This document shows positions 1-11,425 of a DNA stretch of 64,000 nucleotides, piece after piece (positions within the stretch are counted from its first letter, which is position 1; the number at the start of each line of letters is the position of its first letter). This stretch comes from Cycas panzhihuaensis (Eukaryota > Cycadophyta), in assembly GCA_023213395.1 (NCBI GenBank), contig CM041465.1, positions 102,369,741 through 102,433,740 of the forward strand, written 5' to 3'. Made by a program: the position numbers and the translations under genes. Under the pieces are notes generated by a model. It was not told where the DNA came from. It worked only from the letters and a program-made list of their open reading frames with translations, and did not search any database.

Positions 1-960
1 TTTGAGTTTAACTTGTGTAAGAAGATAACCTGATAAGTATATTCCTAAAGACTTCCATCACTTTTCATTTATTTTAGCTACTATAAATGATGATCTATGT
101 ACTATTCAAGAGACTTTAGAATCTAAAGAGAGCCAACTCTAGAAGAAGTCCATAAAAAATGAATGATAGCCTTAGACAAGAATAAAATATAGGATTTGGT
201 GAAGTTGACCAATGGCAAGAAACCTATTGATAATAGATGGATGTTTAAGAAGAATTTTAGGGTAAATGGTATTATGAAAAAGCACAAGGCTTGATTGTCA
301 ACAAAAGGCTATTGCCAAATAAAGGGAATAGCTTTGATGAGATATTTTTCCTTGTTAGAAAGATAAATTTAATTAATTTTTTATTGGTTGTACTAGATAC
401 TTATGATCTTGAGGTTGATCAGATAGATATGAAGATAATTGTTCTTTATGGTGAACTTGAGGAAGAAGTTTATATATTAAAACCTAAAATCTTTTAAGTT
501 ACAAGTAAAGAGAATTTGGTATGTAGGTTAAAAAAGTCTTTATATAACTTAAAATAGTCACTGAAGATATGGTACCAAAATTTTAATTTACATATATTAG
601 GAGATAAATTTATATAAAGAAAAGCTAACTTCTATATCTACTACAAATATGTTGGTGATTATTTTGTTATCTTGCCTTTATATAGTAATGATATATTATT
701 AATATATAATCATAAATGAATGATCTAATTCATGAAAGGGCAATTAGCATCTTACTTTAAGATGAAGGATCTCAATGTTGAACATTATATTTTGGGCATT
801 GAGATTAAGAGAGATAGGAAAAATCAAGAAAATTTAGCTCAACCAAAGGCAATACTATACTGGGTTAGAATGCAAGACTGTAGACCAATCAATGTTCCTT
901 TCCTTATTGGTTTTAAATTATCATCTAAGTAATATCTAAGGGCTCACTAAGATGTGAGGA
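1..960 (+). pseudogene. Ty1/copia pol remnant (integrase-RT linker and reverse transcriptase), element D
   Basis: This is the left-truncated pol of a copia retrotransposon. The usual copia order can be followed through several stops: a segment like the linker before RT (KPIDNRWMFKK, about 200-260), the RT start (NSFDEIFFLVRK, 328-363), then YDLEVDQIDMKI and LEEEVYILKP (about 400-485), which match the copia motifs around 'DVKTAFLNGDLEEEIYM'. The catalytic YVDD box reads YSND at 681-692, so the first catalytic Asp is lost. The thumb region (MKDLNVEHYILGIEI, about 755-810) follows. There are stops and at least one frame change. The 5' half (gag, protease, integrase) lies outside the window. Assignment to copia is secure; activity is excluded. 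Confidence 0.85.
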
Positions 961-1004
961 TATATCTTTTATTCCCTATACAGGTATAGTTAAAAGTATA
1001 AAAT

Positions 1005-1640
1005 ATGTAATGGTCTATACTTGGCTCTACATTACCTATGTAGTGGGAGTTATTAGTAGATACATATCAAACCTAGGTAGTGAGCATTGGGTTATAGTAA
1101 AAACGATTTTCAAGAATTTACAAAGAACACCAAACTATGGAATTTACTACCAAGGAAGTATAATGGAGAGTAGAATAGAACATTTGAAAGGTTTTATTAA
1201 TGTTGATTAGGCAGGAGATTTTAATAGTAAAAGATTTACAAATAAGTATGTGTTTACCCTCTTTGGCAGTGCAATCAACTAGATGAATAAGAGACAACTA
1301 CTTATTACACTTTCAAGTATAAAAGCAATGTATATAATAACTACTTTTATGTACAAGAAAGTTATTTGATTACAAAGATTATGCATAGATATTAACTTTA
1401 AATAAGAAGCTATAAGAATAGATTATGATAGTCAAAGTATAAGTTGTTTGGCAAAGAATCCTACTTTTTATACTTAGTCAAAGCATATTGATGAGTAGTT
1501 CCATTTTATGAGAAACATATATGAAAGCTATAAGGTGGACTTGTAGAAGGTTTTATATAAGAGAATACTACAAACTTGTTGGTAAAGGTAATTCATATAA
1601 AAAAAATTTACTAGGTACAGAAAAGTAATAGGTGTTTATG
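1005..1640 (+). pseudogene. Ty1/copia RNase H remnant, element D
   Basis: This continues the pol of element D. Around 1010-1210 the frame shows the copia connection segment (VVGVISRYISNLGSEHW). The RNase H domain follows: AGDFNSKRFTNKYVFTLFG (about 1213-1270) parallels the copia 'WAGDxxxRKSTSGYxFxLxG' signature, and LITLSSIKAMY (about 1300) corresponds to 'VALSSTEAEY', with the Glu lost. A segment like 'SKHIDxRYHFIR' lies near 1480-1520. Several stops interrupt the frame. It lies just upstream of a polypurine tract and LTR start, as expected for the 3' end of a copia element. Confidence 0.8.
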
Positions 1641-1691
1641 ATTTTTGCATATAGTAGTTAGTGTATGCAGGTTTCTTGTAAAGTATTCAAT

Positions 1692-1701
1692 AAGTGGGAG
1701 A
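1692..1701 (+). other. Polypurine tract of copia element D
   Basis: AAGTGGGAGA immediately precedes the inferred 3' LTR start at 1702. It lies about 50 bases after the last trace of the RNase H frame, the normal place for plus-strand priming in copia elements, which often carry an 'AAGTGGGAGATTG'-type tract. Confidence 0.6.
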
Positions 1702-1785
1702 TTACTAGATGTGTCAAAACTTTACAAGTATCACATAAGTATAGGTATTACACCTATGCCTCTTTATTAGCTACTACAACTATAA
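1702..1785 (+). repeat. 3' LTR of copia element D, first fragment
   Basis: The first 84 bases of D's 3' LTR lie between the polypurine tract and the insertion point of element E. The 5' LTR of D is outside the window, so this is placed by position and by continuity with 8462-8781. The expected TGTTA terminus reads TTACTA and is decayed. Confidence 0.5.
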
Positions 1786-2375
1786 TGATGAGGACAACTT
1801 TTAAGGAAAACATTCAATCTCACATGCAACAACTTAAGATAAGAAAAAGTGAAAGAATAGGGAGAGTCATTTTACTTCTAGTTCCATTTCATTCCATTCA
1901 AAACTGTCAAAAGATAGTCTAAAATTATATTTATATAAGTAAAACTAGGAAGTCTAAAAGCTTCTAACCCTAACCTTAAAAATTTCTCAATTACCTAAAA
2001 CACTAAATAAAAACCATATTTCTAAGTTAAGACTTAGTAAGAAAAGCTAAACCACTAAGGGTTACTATATAAAAGTGAAACTAGTCTAAAATTAATTACT
2101 ATTTTTAGTCATATAAAACAAATCTCAATTTTTAGGTATTTTTAGAGCATTTTTTATTGAAAAAATATGGACTACAATGGGGCCTTTGGCCTGATTATAG
2201 ACTATTTTCACTTGTTCTACTTAGATAGACCTTCGCATTAGTGTAGAAATAACTAAATTTTGATCATTGAGTAAAACGTTTTACTTTGATTAGTAGATCC
2301 TAAAATTTAGAGAAAATTGACTAAAACATAAAAAGTGGTTTAAGTTATGATAAAGGTTTAGATGCTCTCACATCA
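1786..2375 (-). repeat. 3' LTR of element E
   Basis: This matches 7870-8461 in the same orientation from end to end, for example the shared core AAAATTATATTTATATAAGT (about 1922 and 8005). The inverse orientation of the same family appears at 55395-55989 (element G). The ends on the minus strand are TGATG and CATCA. Confidence 0.88.
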
Positions 2376-2387
2376 TCCTCCTCAAGT
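2376..2387 (-). other. Polypurine tract of element E
   Basis: On the minus strand CTTGAGGAGGA abuts the 3' LTR start TGATGTGAG. Its position and composition fit the plus-strand primer site of this minus-strand gypsy element. Confidence 0.6.
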
Positions 2388-2979
2388 TGAAAAGAACTCT
2401 TCCCCTATAAGTTATTGTGATGACATTCCTACTATTTTTTAGAATTTAATCACTTTAGCTCTTTTTTAGTCATCTAGGTATTGTTTGCTTGTGTCAAACA
2501 TTTCTATTACACTAGGTACTTGCTATAATTTCCCTGTCTTATGCTCACTATCTTCATATCTAACACCTACTAAATTTCTTCTTTCTTCTTCCTTGATATT
2601 TAGGATTCCTAACTTATTACTTCATCTTCATAATCTACCTCTTCATCTCTTTCATGATATCTATCTATCTCTCTATATATATAATATTAAAAATGTGAGA
2701 GATATCAAAGTGTTTAGGTATATTCACCTCATGAACATTATCATAATCCTTTTTATAACTCGACATAGTCCAACCCATTTATATTTGAGTTGTTATAGGC
2801 CCCTTAGGGAGATTTGTCTTTTCTTATTTAAACCATCACCAAATCACCTTCTTTAAATACCTTATATGAGTAAGTCATGTTTCATGCTTCTTTGTACTTT
2901 TTATTATTATATTGTAACTTTTTTTTCACCTCCTCATAAACTTATTGTATATGCTTTACAAAAACTTCTATATTATCAC
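2388..2979 (-). other. 3' end of element E's pol, unresolved
   Basis: This region between the integrase core and the polypurine tract should hold the integrase C-terminus and perhaps a chromodomain. Reading the minus strand in three frames I found no convincing chromodomain or GPY/F motif; the frame is heavily broken. A plus-strand open frame at 2485-2856 is low-complexity antisense of this region and is not considered a gene. Confidence 0.4.
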
Positions 2980-3900
2980 TCACCTTTTTTCCAATGAGTA
3001 GGTGTACTAAATCTAGCACACCCTTGGGGTTTCTTCTATACATAACCTCAAAAGATGACCTACCTATTGACCTATTTATAAAAATGTTATATGCAAATTC
3101 TATCTAGGCCAATGCTAAATCCCATTATTTGGGTTTCTTCCTAATGATGAACCTTAGCAAGTTTCTTAAACTTATGTTTACCACTTTAGTTTGCCCATTA
3201 GTCTGTGGATGGTAGGTATTGTTAAACTAGAGTTTTGTTCTTAGCTTCTTCCATAGAGTCTTCTAGAAATGGCTCAAGAACTTTATGTCTCAATCTAAAG
3301 TGATAGTCTTTGAAGTGCTATGTAACTTTGCAACTTTGCAAACTCTTTAAAGAATAAATCTACTATCCTAACTACATCATTTATCTTCACGCATGAAATA
3401 AAATGAACCATTTTTTTAAAATGATTAATAGTAACAAAAATTAAATCATTACCTCTTTAAGTATGTGGTAATCCTGACATGAAGTCCATGCTCAAGTCTG
3501 TCCATGGTCCTTTAGGTACTAGTAAGGGCATATATAAGCTAGTATTCTAGGTATGTCCCTTGGCCATTTGGCATATCCTATAGTGTACCATAAATCTTGC
3601 CACATCACTATTTATTTGAGGTAAAAATACTTTTCTTCTACTAAATATATGGTCTTATTTCAACCAAGATGCCCTCCAAGACCTCTATCATACGACTCTT
3701 ATATAATGTTCTCTCTCATGGAGCCTATGGGGATGCACAATTAATTTTCCTTCAATAGGTTGTCATCCTACATAAAGTAATCATCACATAAAGAATCACA
3801 TCCCTCAATTAGAGGATTATTATAGTGCTTAATAATTGTTCTAAAGTCAGGGTCTGAGTGATATAAATCCTTAATGGCTTCAAATCCTACCACCTCATTT
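2980..3900 (-). pseudogene. Integrase remnant of gypsy element E
   Basis: On the minus strand the zinc-binding region is recognisable (ESYDRGLGGHLG, near 3690, corresponding to 'EAHGGGLAGHFG'). Next comes SLYMPLLVPKGPWTDL and SMDFMSGLPHT (about 3540-3470), the well-known start of the gypsy integrase core with its first catalytic Asp. Then come FVTINHFKKMVHFI and a degenerate 'FLSxFWRTLWGxLGT' stretch near 3300-3250. The later acidic residues fall in broken stretches. Integrase would insert the cDNA copy into the host genome; this copy cannot, because it has multiple stops and frame changes. Confidence 0.78.
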
Positions 3901-3929
3901 GCCATGATGGCCAATAATACTACTTGCTA

Positions 3930-5110
3930 TCTTAATGCATCAACAACATGGCTTTATTTGCCTGATTTATGCTTCGAAATAAATGTAAAGCTTTGTAGAT
4001 ATTATACCCACTTAGCATACCTAGTATTTAATTTTCTTTGGGTATTTACATACCTTAAGGCTTGGTGATTAGTGAATAGGATAAATTCTTTAGATATGAG
4101 GTAATGCCTCTGATTCCATAAAGCTTAAACAGTCATGTAAAATTCTAAGTTATAGGTTAAATACCTTTTTCTTACTTTATTAAGCTTCTCACTATAAAGC
4201 TTCTCACTGTAAAATACCATAGGTCTTGCTTCTTAACTGAGCACTACTCTAACTATAACATGTGAAGCATCACAATTCACCTCAAATGATTTTTCAAAGT
4301 CTAGTAGTATGAGTATAGGTGCCTTAGTTACCTTTTACTTTAAGAATTTAAAGTTATTCTCTACTTTCCTATTCCATATTAGCTCCTTACCCTTCATACA
4401 ATTTATTAAGGGTGCAATAATTTTATTAAAGTTCTTAATAAATTTTTTATAAAACTGAGCCAAACTATGAAAACTTCTTACCTCTATCATAGTCCTAGGT
4501 GTTGGCCACTTAAGAATTACCGTGATCTTCTCCTTATCCATTTGCAATCTCTATTTTAAGATCACAAAGCCTAGAAATACTAGGCTCCTTTACATAAACC
4601 TATACTTCTTTATATTTATATATAAATTCTCTCTCCTTAACATTTCAATTACCATCCTTAAGTGTATTAAGTGCTCCTCCTTAGTCTTACTAAAAATAAG
4701 AATATTATCAAAATACATAACTATAAACTTACCAGTGAATGGTTGTAGCATAGTGTTCATCAATCTCATGAATGTGCTTAGGGCATTTAACATCTTGAAT
4801 GGCATGACTAGTCATTTATATAATCCATTCCTTATCTTAAAGGCTATTTTCACTTATCCCCTTCATAAATTCAAATATGATGATACCTACTATTGAGGTT
4901 TATCTTTGCAAAGTATGAAACACTTGTTAATACATCCAACATATCATCCATATAAGATATAGGGAACTAATATTTAATTATTATCTTATTACTCACTCTA
5001 AAATCAACACACATTCACCACTAGACATCTTTCTATAGGGTTACTACTGCTAGAATTACACAAAGACTCGAGATTTCTCTTACCATTTCATTCTATACCA
5101 ATTCACTAAC
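3930..5110 (-). pseudogene. Reverse transcriptase and RNase H remnant of gypsy element E
   Basis: The RT palm is clear at 4805-4590: it starts MPFKMLNALSTFMRLMN, and the catalytic box reads VMYFDNIL, i.e. YVDD changed to YFDN, so one catalytic Asp is lost. The connection (LKWPTPRTMIEVRSF, then FIKNFNKIIAPL) lies at 4547-4335. RNase H follows at about 4335-3930 with CDASH, the stretch EKLNKVRKRYLTYNLEFY and a degraded HKSG...VVDAL end. Upstream, about 5110-4850, the fingers region contains CVDFR and DDMLDVL. It is typical gypsy order, with many nonsense codons. Confidence 0.85.
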
Positions 5111-5559
5111 TTGTTGATTTAACTCCTTATTCCCCATTGGGATTAACTGATAAACTGTCTAGTTTGGTAAACTTGATCCTAAGATTAGGTTGATTTGATA
5201 TCAAATGTCTCTCATGGGTGGTAAGCCATCAAGTAACTCATCTAGCATTATGTCATTATAATCCTCTAATAATCCTACTACCTAACTTAGTATCTTTGTA
5301 CTATCCTCCTATATCTATCTTGCCATAAAGGCATCATAAGTTCCAAACTCTTGCATATGTTTCATAAATTATTTAGTGGTTAATATACTTTCCACATGCC
5401 CTTCTTTCTTAAGTGGTAATAACTTCATCTCTACATCATTATTTCAAAATGTGTAGATATTATGCTTTCTATCATAAAAGGTGTTTTGGTCATACTACCA
5501 TAGTCTTCTTAATAGGAGATGGCATGCATATATGAGGATCACATCATACCATATCTCAT

Positions 5560-5770
5560 CCTATATGATTTCCTGATGCTAAATTTAAATAAGTATCTCC
5601 TATCAATTATCACCTCATTTTATTTTTTAAATGAAGAAATGTGGTATAGATATGGATGTGCTTCATAACTTAATCCTAACTTTTCTACCATTTCATTGGA
5701 GACCATATTCTCATAACTACTACCATCAATTATACGCTTACATACCTTTTCTCCCATGATATATCTTTTT
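5560..5770 (-). pseudogene. Aspartic protease remnant of gypsy element E
   Basis: The minus strand reads KRIIDGSSYENMVSNEMVE around 5745-5690. The DGS triad is that of a retroviral-type aspartic protease, and the following ENMVS segment is typical of plant gypsy proteases. The homologous stretch in element G (57485-57550) reads IIDGGSYENMVSNEM, supporting the call. The enzyme would process the gag-pol polyprotein. Confidence 0.75.
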
Positions 5771-5929
5771 CTAAAAACATTGGTTCATAGCCATGAATCA
5801 TCACCTATCTTTAACTTTCCTTTATCCTATATGGGTTGTTATCTTAGTGCTATCATGGTTCTTTGGCATATTAAGGTCTCATCTTCATGTGTTATAACTC
5901 ATCTATTTCCATCTTTATTTTATTCTAAG

Positions 5930-7850
5930 TTCACCCTTGGATGCTCTTCTTGTCTCTAAGATTATTCCTCGTATCAATAAGGGTATTCAAATACTCTATA
6001 TCCTTATTTCCTATATTTAAAATAAATAAAAGGTCTGCTCCATCTTGTTCCACTACCAAAATCTCTACCTCATTGGGCTCTTGAAAATCCTCTTCCCTTG
6101 AGTTGGTTATAAGTTCCTCTTACTCCTTATATTCTGCCATACTTTTCTTCTTCTTATCTTTCTATCTTATTAGATGATTCTCCCCTCACATAGAGGATTC
6201 CTCCTCTACCTCTATATAAAGGTGATGAACCTCTTCTTATCACAAAGGGCCTTTAGATAGCATGCTTATTTTATTTTTCTTCTACCTTTAATGCTAATTG
6301 AAATGTATCTTTCATGCGTTTAACTTTGTGCATGCTAAGTTCATCCTAAATTGAAAATTTTAAACTATGTATATACCTTGTAATGACTTGTTTATCTGTC
6401 TCCTCTGTTGAAAAAAATAAGTTCCAATAACCAAAAATTGCCACTAAGATCTAAATTATTTTGCAACTAGTTATAAGAATTAAAACTAAAATTTAACATA
6501 CAAGTTCTTAAACTAGAGATAATATAATAAATAAATTAGAAAGTCAAAACATCATATATACAATAGATGTAACATGATAAAACCCTAATAGTGTGCTAGG
6601 GAAACATCCACATAGGAAAGATATCGATCTTTATTATCTAAGAATAGAGAAATGCACATAATCTATAGTAAAATACTCACAATAATAATAACCAACACCT
6701 CTTCTCAATATAGTACATCCAATATATTGAATACTATCAACACAATAAAAAAGCACCCTAAATCGAGCTATATGAGAGAGTCATATAAGGCATAAATCTT
6801 AACCATCAAATTTGGGATATTTTGAATGAACGACCCCAATTCTCTTTACAATTTAGTATGTTTTATAGCAGTAGCTTTTTGGGTTAGGGGCTACTACCCC
6901 TAAACCCTCTCTTTGTAGGGTGGGGGGGAGGTGGGCACGGGGGGTTGCAGCATCCCATGCAACCCCCTGACTAATGGGGGCTCTTTCTCCTCTTGGATTC
7001 TCCCACGAAAGTTTGAGGAAGAAACTACATTGCCAACCTATAAAAACTTTTACATCCTTTAACATAAATAAAAAGTTTATAGAACTCATCTATATAATCT
7101 TGTATTGTCACTTCTTTTTTATTTAAGTTATGGGACTTTCTAAAAAGGGTCTGAGAATAATCAATTAGTAAAAACTTCTCTTTCAACTTCTTAATTATTC
7201 TGGTCCATGTTATGATTTTTTTCTTTATCTTTGTTCACCTTCTCTTTTTGTAGGTTACCCAGCCAAATAATTTCATACTCCTTTAATTTCATGAATATAA
7301 AGCTTACCTTATTTTCTTTGATCATACCCTTTCATTCAAAGAACTTCTCCATGGCATTTAGCCAGTCTATTAGCTCTTCTTATTTTAAACTCCCATAGTA
7401 GTCTAGAATCTCAATTTTGATTCCATTGCTTTTATCCTTAAACACTTTTAAGAATCTTTCTTTCATTGTGTATGGTTCTTATGGCTTGCCATCTTCTAGT
7501 CTTCTACTGTCATCACTTAATACCCCTTTTTTATTGGTATTTACTTTGTGCCTTTGTCTTAATACTATCATAATAATATGTTCCATTCTCCTTTGTAAGT
7601 TTTATAGGTTTTTATTTATTTCAACATAGTTTACTCTTCCTCCTCTTCTCGTCCTTTTTTACTACTCTTCTCTATACCCAACTACTTTAGGTCCTAAAGC
7701 TTCTCTTATAAGCGTTGTACAAGGCTCTTAAGCCTTAATGAGTATTTTCTTACCCTTTTAATAGGAATTCTCTATCTTCTATATAGCTTCTTCAATAAAT
7801 ATCTATCATAACAACTCAAATTTTTGTGATTTTTTTAAACCTAGATTGAA
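5930..7850 (-). pseudogene. gag remnant of gypsy element E
   Basis: This lies between the primer-binding site and the protease and is assigned to gag by position and by homology to element G's gag. Near 6010-5960 the minus strand shows a decayed zinc knuckle (RVFEYP), where both diagnostic Cys codons read Tyr; G carries the related CFKCREEGYRAFEYP. The stretch 6853-7089 is more GC-rich than its surroundings but I recognised no separate gene in it. The N-terminal part is too degraded to delimit. Confidence 0.6.
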
Positions 7851-7851
7851 A

Positions 7852-7867
7852 CTATGCTCTAATACCA
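7852..7867 (-). other. Primer-binding site of element E (initiator tRNA-Met type)
   Basis: The minus strand reads TGGTATTAGAGCATAG two bases inside the 5' LTR end. This is one change from the canonical TGGTATCAGAGC complement of the 3' end of initiator tRNA-Met, used by many plant LTR elements. Confidence 0.8.
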
Positions 7868-7869
7868 AA

Positions 7870-8461
7870 TGATGAGGATGACCTACAAGAAAACATTCAA
7901 TTTCATATGCACTAACTTAAAATAAGAAAGAGATAAAGAATAAGGAGAATCATTTTACTTTTAGTTCTATCACATTCCCTTCAAATTTTTTGAAAGATAG
8001 TCTAAAATTATATTTATATAAGTAAAAGTGAGAAGTCTAAAAGCTTTTAAGCCTAATCCTAAAAACTCCTTAATTACCTAAAATACTAAATAAAAATCAT
8101 ATTTCTAAGTTAAGTCCTACTAAGAAAAACTAGACCACTAAGATTTATTACATAAAAGTAAAAATTAATTTAAGATTAACTACTAATTTTACACATATAA
8201 AATAAATCTCAATTTTTAGCCATTTTTAGAGCATTTTTTGGCTGAAATTTTGTGAGTCTACAATGGGGCCTCTAACTTAGTCATACACCATTTTAAACTA
8301 TTCTACTCAAATAAACTTTTGAGTTGGCACATAGATTACTAAATTTTAACCACTAAGTAAAAAGTTATACTTCAATTAATAGAGCCCAAAATTTAAGAAA
8401 AAATGACTAAAAAGTGAAAAGTGGTTTAAGTTATGATGAAGGTTTAGATGTTCCTACATCA
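7870..8461 (-). repeat. 5' LTR of element E
   Basis: Direct repeat of 1786-2375. It is bounded by the primer-binding site on the low-coordinate side and by the target duplication (TGTAA, 8462-8466) on the other. Confidence 0.88.
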
Positions 8462-8781
8462 TGTAATATTATACTCTACTTTAGTTAATAAAAATTTTAG
8501 GTATCTTATATGGTTTTAGTTAATTTTATGTAAAATTATATCTATATATACTTCCATAATAACATATATAAAAAGGTTATAAAAAGGCTAAATGAGATTT
8601 TGAGTTAGGGTTTTCTCTTTATAATTCTTTGGTTATTATTTAAAATAATAAAATAGTTTATGTTTAGACCTAAATCTTTAGTTTTCCTTATTGATATACT
8701 TATAGTTCTATAATTATTTTATTTTTATATTGATTTAAGTTCTATTATTATATATATTTTTTGTTTTATTTTTCTTTAATT
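8462..8781 (+). repeat. 3' LTR of copia element D, second fragment
   Basis: This AT-rich stretch contains GGGTTTTCTCTTTATAATTC (about 8610) and long T/A runs typical of the R-U5 part of copia LTRs. It continues the LTR broken at 1785 by element E. The last 4 bases of the LTR (AACA) appear to lie at 47077-47080, beyond element C. No coding potential is seen. Confidence 0.6.
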
Positions 8782-9295
8782 TATAAGAATTTAGAATTTT
8801 ACTCTAATACCATATTAGAATATGCTCATTATATATAATAAAAGTATATCAAACAAGTATAATATAATAAATACATCATATAGATATGAACATACATCAT
8901 GTATTGCATGATCAACATATAAAGTAGTAACCTAATATCTAAAGTATAAGCATATCAAACATGTATGCACCATAATAAAGAATAAATTTATATATGGAAA
9001 ATCCAATGTAAAAAAACTATGAGAAAAGGTTAGAGTTGGGAGATCATTTTTAAAACTTCAAATTAATTATATCTCTTTTCTTAACAATTTCTCAAATTTT
9101 CAAGTGTTGCATGTACATATTTATATGAATAATCACCTTATAAATATCTCTTGAGCAATTTCATTATCCAATAGAATGTATATATGAATAAATATATATG
9201 TCACATCTCTCAATACTTTTCGTAAGTGAGATTTTTTTTGGGTCCACTACTTTATATTAAACATTGAATATGTAATAATATCATATATTCTAACA
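8782..9295 (-). repeat. 3' LTR of element C
   Basis: Matches 46548-47071 throughout, for example AAGAATTTAGAATTTTACT at both starts and CATGTATTG plus ATGATCA in the middle. It ends CTAACA on the plus strand. Confidence 0.87.
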
Positions 9296-11425
9296 CTCCT
9301 CATTAATATTTAATATCTTCAAGTCTTTAATCAACTTTAGTTTTTAATATCTTTATATATTTATGCTTTTCTATATGCTAGAATCTATAAACATATATGA
9401 AATTTATATCAAGTTAAATAAAGTTATATCACTGTTAACCTATAAGTCTACCATTAAACCATATTGCAATCATTTATAATCATCTATGAATAACTATGAA
9501 CATTTAACTTATAAAACCTATAAATTAATTATCAATCAATCAAACAAACAATCTAAAATTTATAACTTTCACTTGTCATATTTATATGAAGTTTTCTCCC
9601 TAATACTTTTATATTTTCACTTGTAAAGTTGCAATTAATCATCAATACTATTAATCTATCATCTATTAAAATTGAATAATTAGTAATGTCTATATAAAAT
9701 ATCAACCATCTACTAAAATATATGGGTAAATAACTACTATAATCATTAATTCTCTAAGAAATGTTTCATATATATAGTTCATAAGCAAACAAAATAATAA
9801 TTAGTTATTAGGTAAAATGATGTTACAAGAGTAACATAAAATCTTGCCTCTTGCATATGAGAATAATAACACTTACTATGTGTTATATAATAATAGGTTG
9901 TAAAAACTTTTTCTTGCCTCTTGTATATAAGATAACCTTATGTTTTTTCTCTATGTATATATATATTAACAGTTTTAATTTAGTAAATAATAAATATCAT
10001 CAACATCAATAAATTAATAATTTAAATATACTCACTCTAGGAATAGGGCATACTACATGGCCAAGTTAAGATAGTTGTAATAAGGTAATGTAAATAGATG
10101 TATTTTCATGTCTCTTATCATACATGGTAAGTTAGATTTCTCACTGGCAAACACATATATGATATCAATTAGATTTATTAATAATTGATTTGATATGTCA
10201 AGTAAATAATATGTGAGACTTCTTCTCTATATCTTATACATAGGTGGAAAATAACATCATCATAACTTATCAACCTTTTAATAAATAAAAAATTAGACCC
10301 TTCATCAATATTAGGTGATATCATTAATATCATTTAAATAAGTATGTAATAAACTAAGAAATCATAGCATTTGATTGATGTTCTACACCACTAAATTAAA
10401 TTTGATAACTACTAAGAGGGATTTTAACATATCCAACATATGTAAGATACCCATATCAAATTTTACTTTAAATATATCATACTTTAAATATATCCTACTC
10501 ATTAGTTTTGAGCCTTAAAATATCATTAATGAATTTCCATGGGTTTAATTTTAAACTAAACTTATTTTTTCTTTCATTATATATCGTCATCATGTTCTTG
10601 AGAACCTTAAAAATCATCAAAATATGCCATAATAGATTTGAAAAATGTCATAAAATATATTTTTATAAAGTTAAAACCATTTTATTAAATTTTACCCATT
10701 AAAATCTTTATCATTCTCTTTAAAATATGCCTTGTGATCACTCATTTTAACCACCTTAAAATTCTTTTTCCAATACAACTGATAATATAAAAAATAAACT
10801 CTTGGATGAAAATTATGCCCTAGAAACTATTGATATGTCTTAAAAATTCATGCAGTCCCTAAAAAAATTAGTTTATATTCTTTTGATTAAGCTCTTAATC
10901 AAATTAACTTCTTTGTGTAACTAATTATTGATGGCTTGGGTCTTACTAATAGACTTCATAAAAAAATTATATTTGATTAAATGTATTAAAACATCATGTC
11001 TACTTAATAACACATCTCTTTATTTTGTTGCATATTAACTAGGACAAGCCTATTTCTTATTTCAATTACTATCAGGTTATTAGCATCATTCTAGCAATAA
11101 ATATTAGCTATGATATACTTGTAATAGTCTCTAGAATGGTTCAAAAGTAATAGTGAATATAACTAATAATAGTTCTCATTTTTATCATTTTAGGAGACTT
11201 ATTCAAACCTTCATACTATGTAAACTGGTGCACCACATGCTTAAATAAATATCCACATAAATTAATAATTAACATACCATCAATCTTATTGTATTTATCA
11301 TGTGACTTTATCATCTTCATCTTGTCCCAAAATCTCAATCACATGTCATTGGCAAACTTAATTTTGTCTTATCAAATTCTGCCTTATATTAGCTTATGTA
11401 TTAGCACATACTAGCTCATACACTA
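9296..11425 (-). other. Interior of element C, no recognised coding region
   Basis: The polypurine tract ATTAATGAGGAG (minus strand, 9296-9307) abuts the 3' LTR. The rest is AT-rich. I looked on the minus strand for copia RT, integrase and gag signatures and found none that hold up. A minus-strand segment near 11370-11200 contains short open stretches (FANDM, CGYLFKHVVHQFT) that I could not assign. A plus-strand open frame at 10508-10702 is not supported by anything else. Confidence 0.55.

Larger units (their letters stand above)
1786..8461 (-). mobile_element. Ty3/gypsy LTR retrotransposon E, minus strand, inserted in D's LTR
   Basis: The element is bounded by two directly repeated LTRs, 1786-2375 (3' LTR) and 7870-8461 (5' LTR), of 590 and 592 bp. 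On the minus strand they start TGATGT and end CATCA. The flanks TATAA (1781-1785) and TGTAA (8462-8466) look like a 5-bp target duplication with one change. A primer-binding site for initiator tRNA-Met and a polypurine tract sit at the proper ends. The inside reads gag, protease, RT, RNase H and integrase on the minus strand, all with stops. The pol motifs resemble the chromovirus branch of Ty3/gypsy, but no chromodomain could be recognised, so the lineage is left open. Confidence 0.88.

Noticed and set aside
2388-2979. Chromodomain at the end of element E's integrase
   Set aside because: Expected for chromoviruses, but no frame gave a convincing chromodomain.
9296-11425. Copia pol in element C
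   Set aside because: Searched by eye for RT, RNase H and integrase signatures on the minus strand; isolated short similarities did not line up in order.
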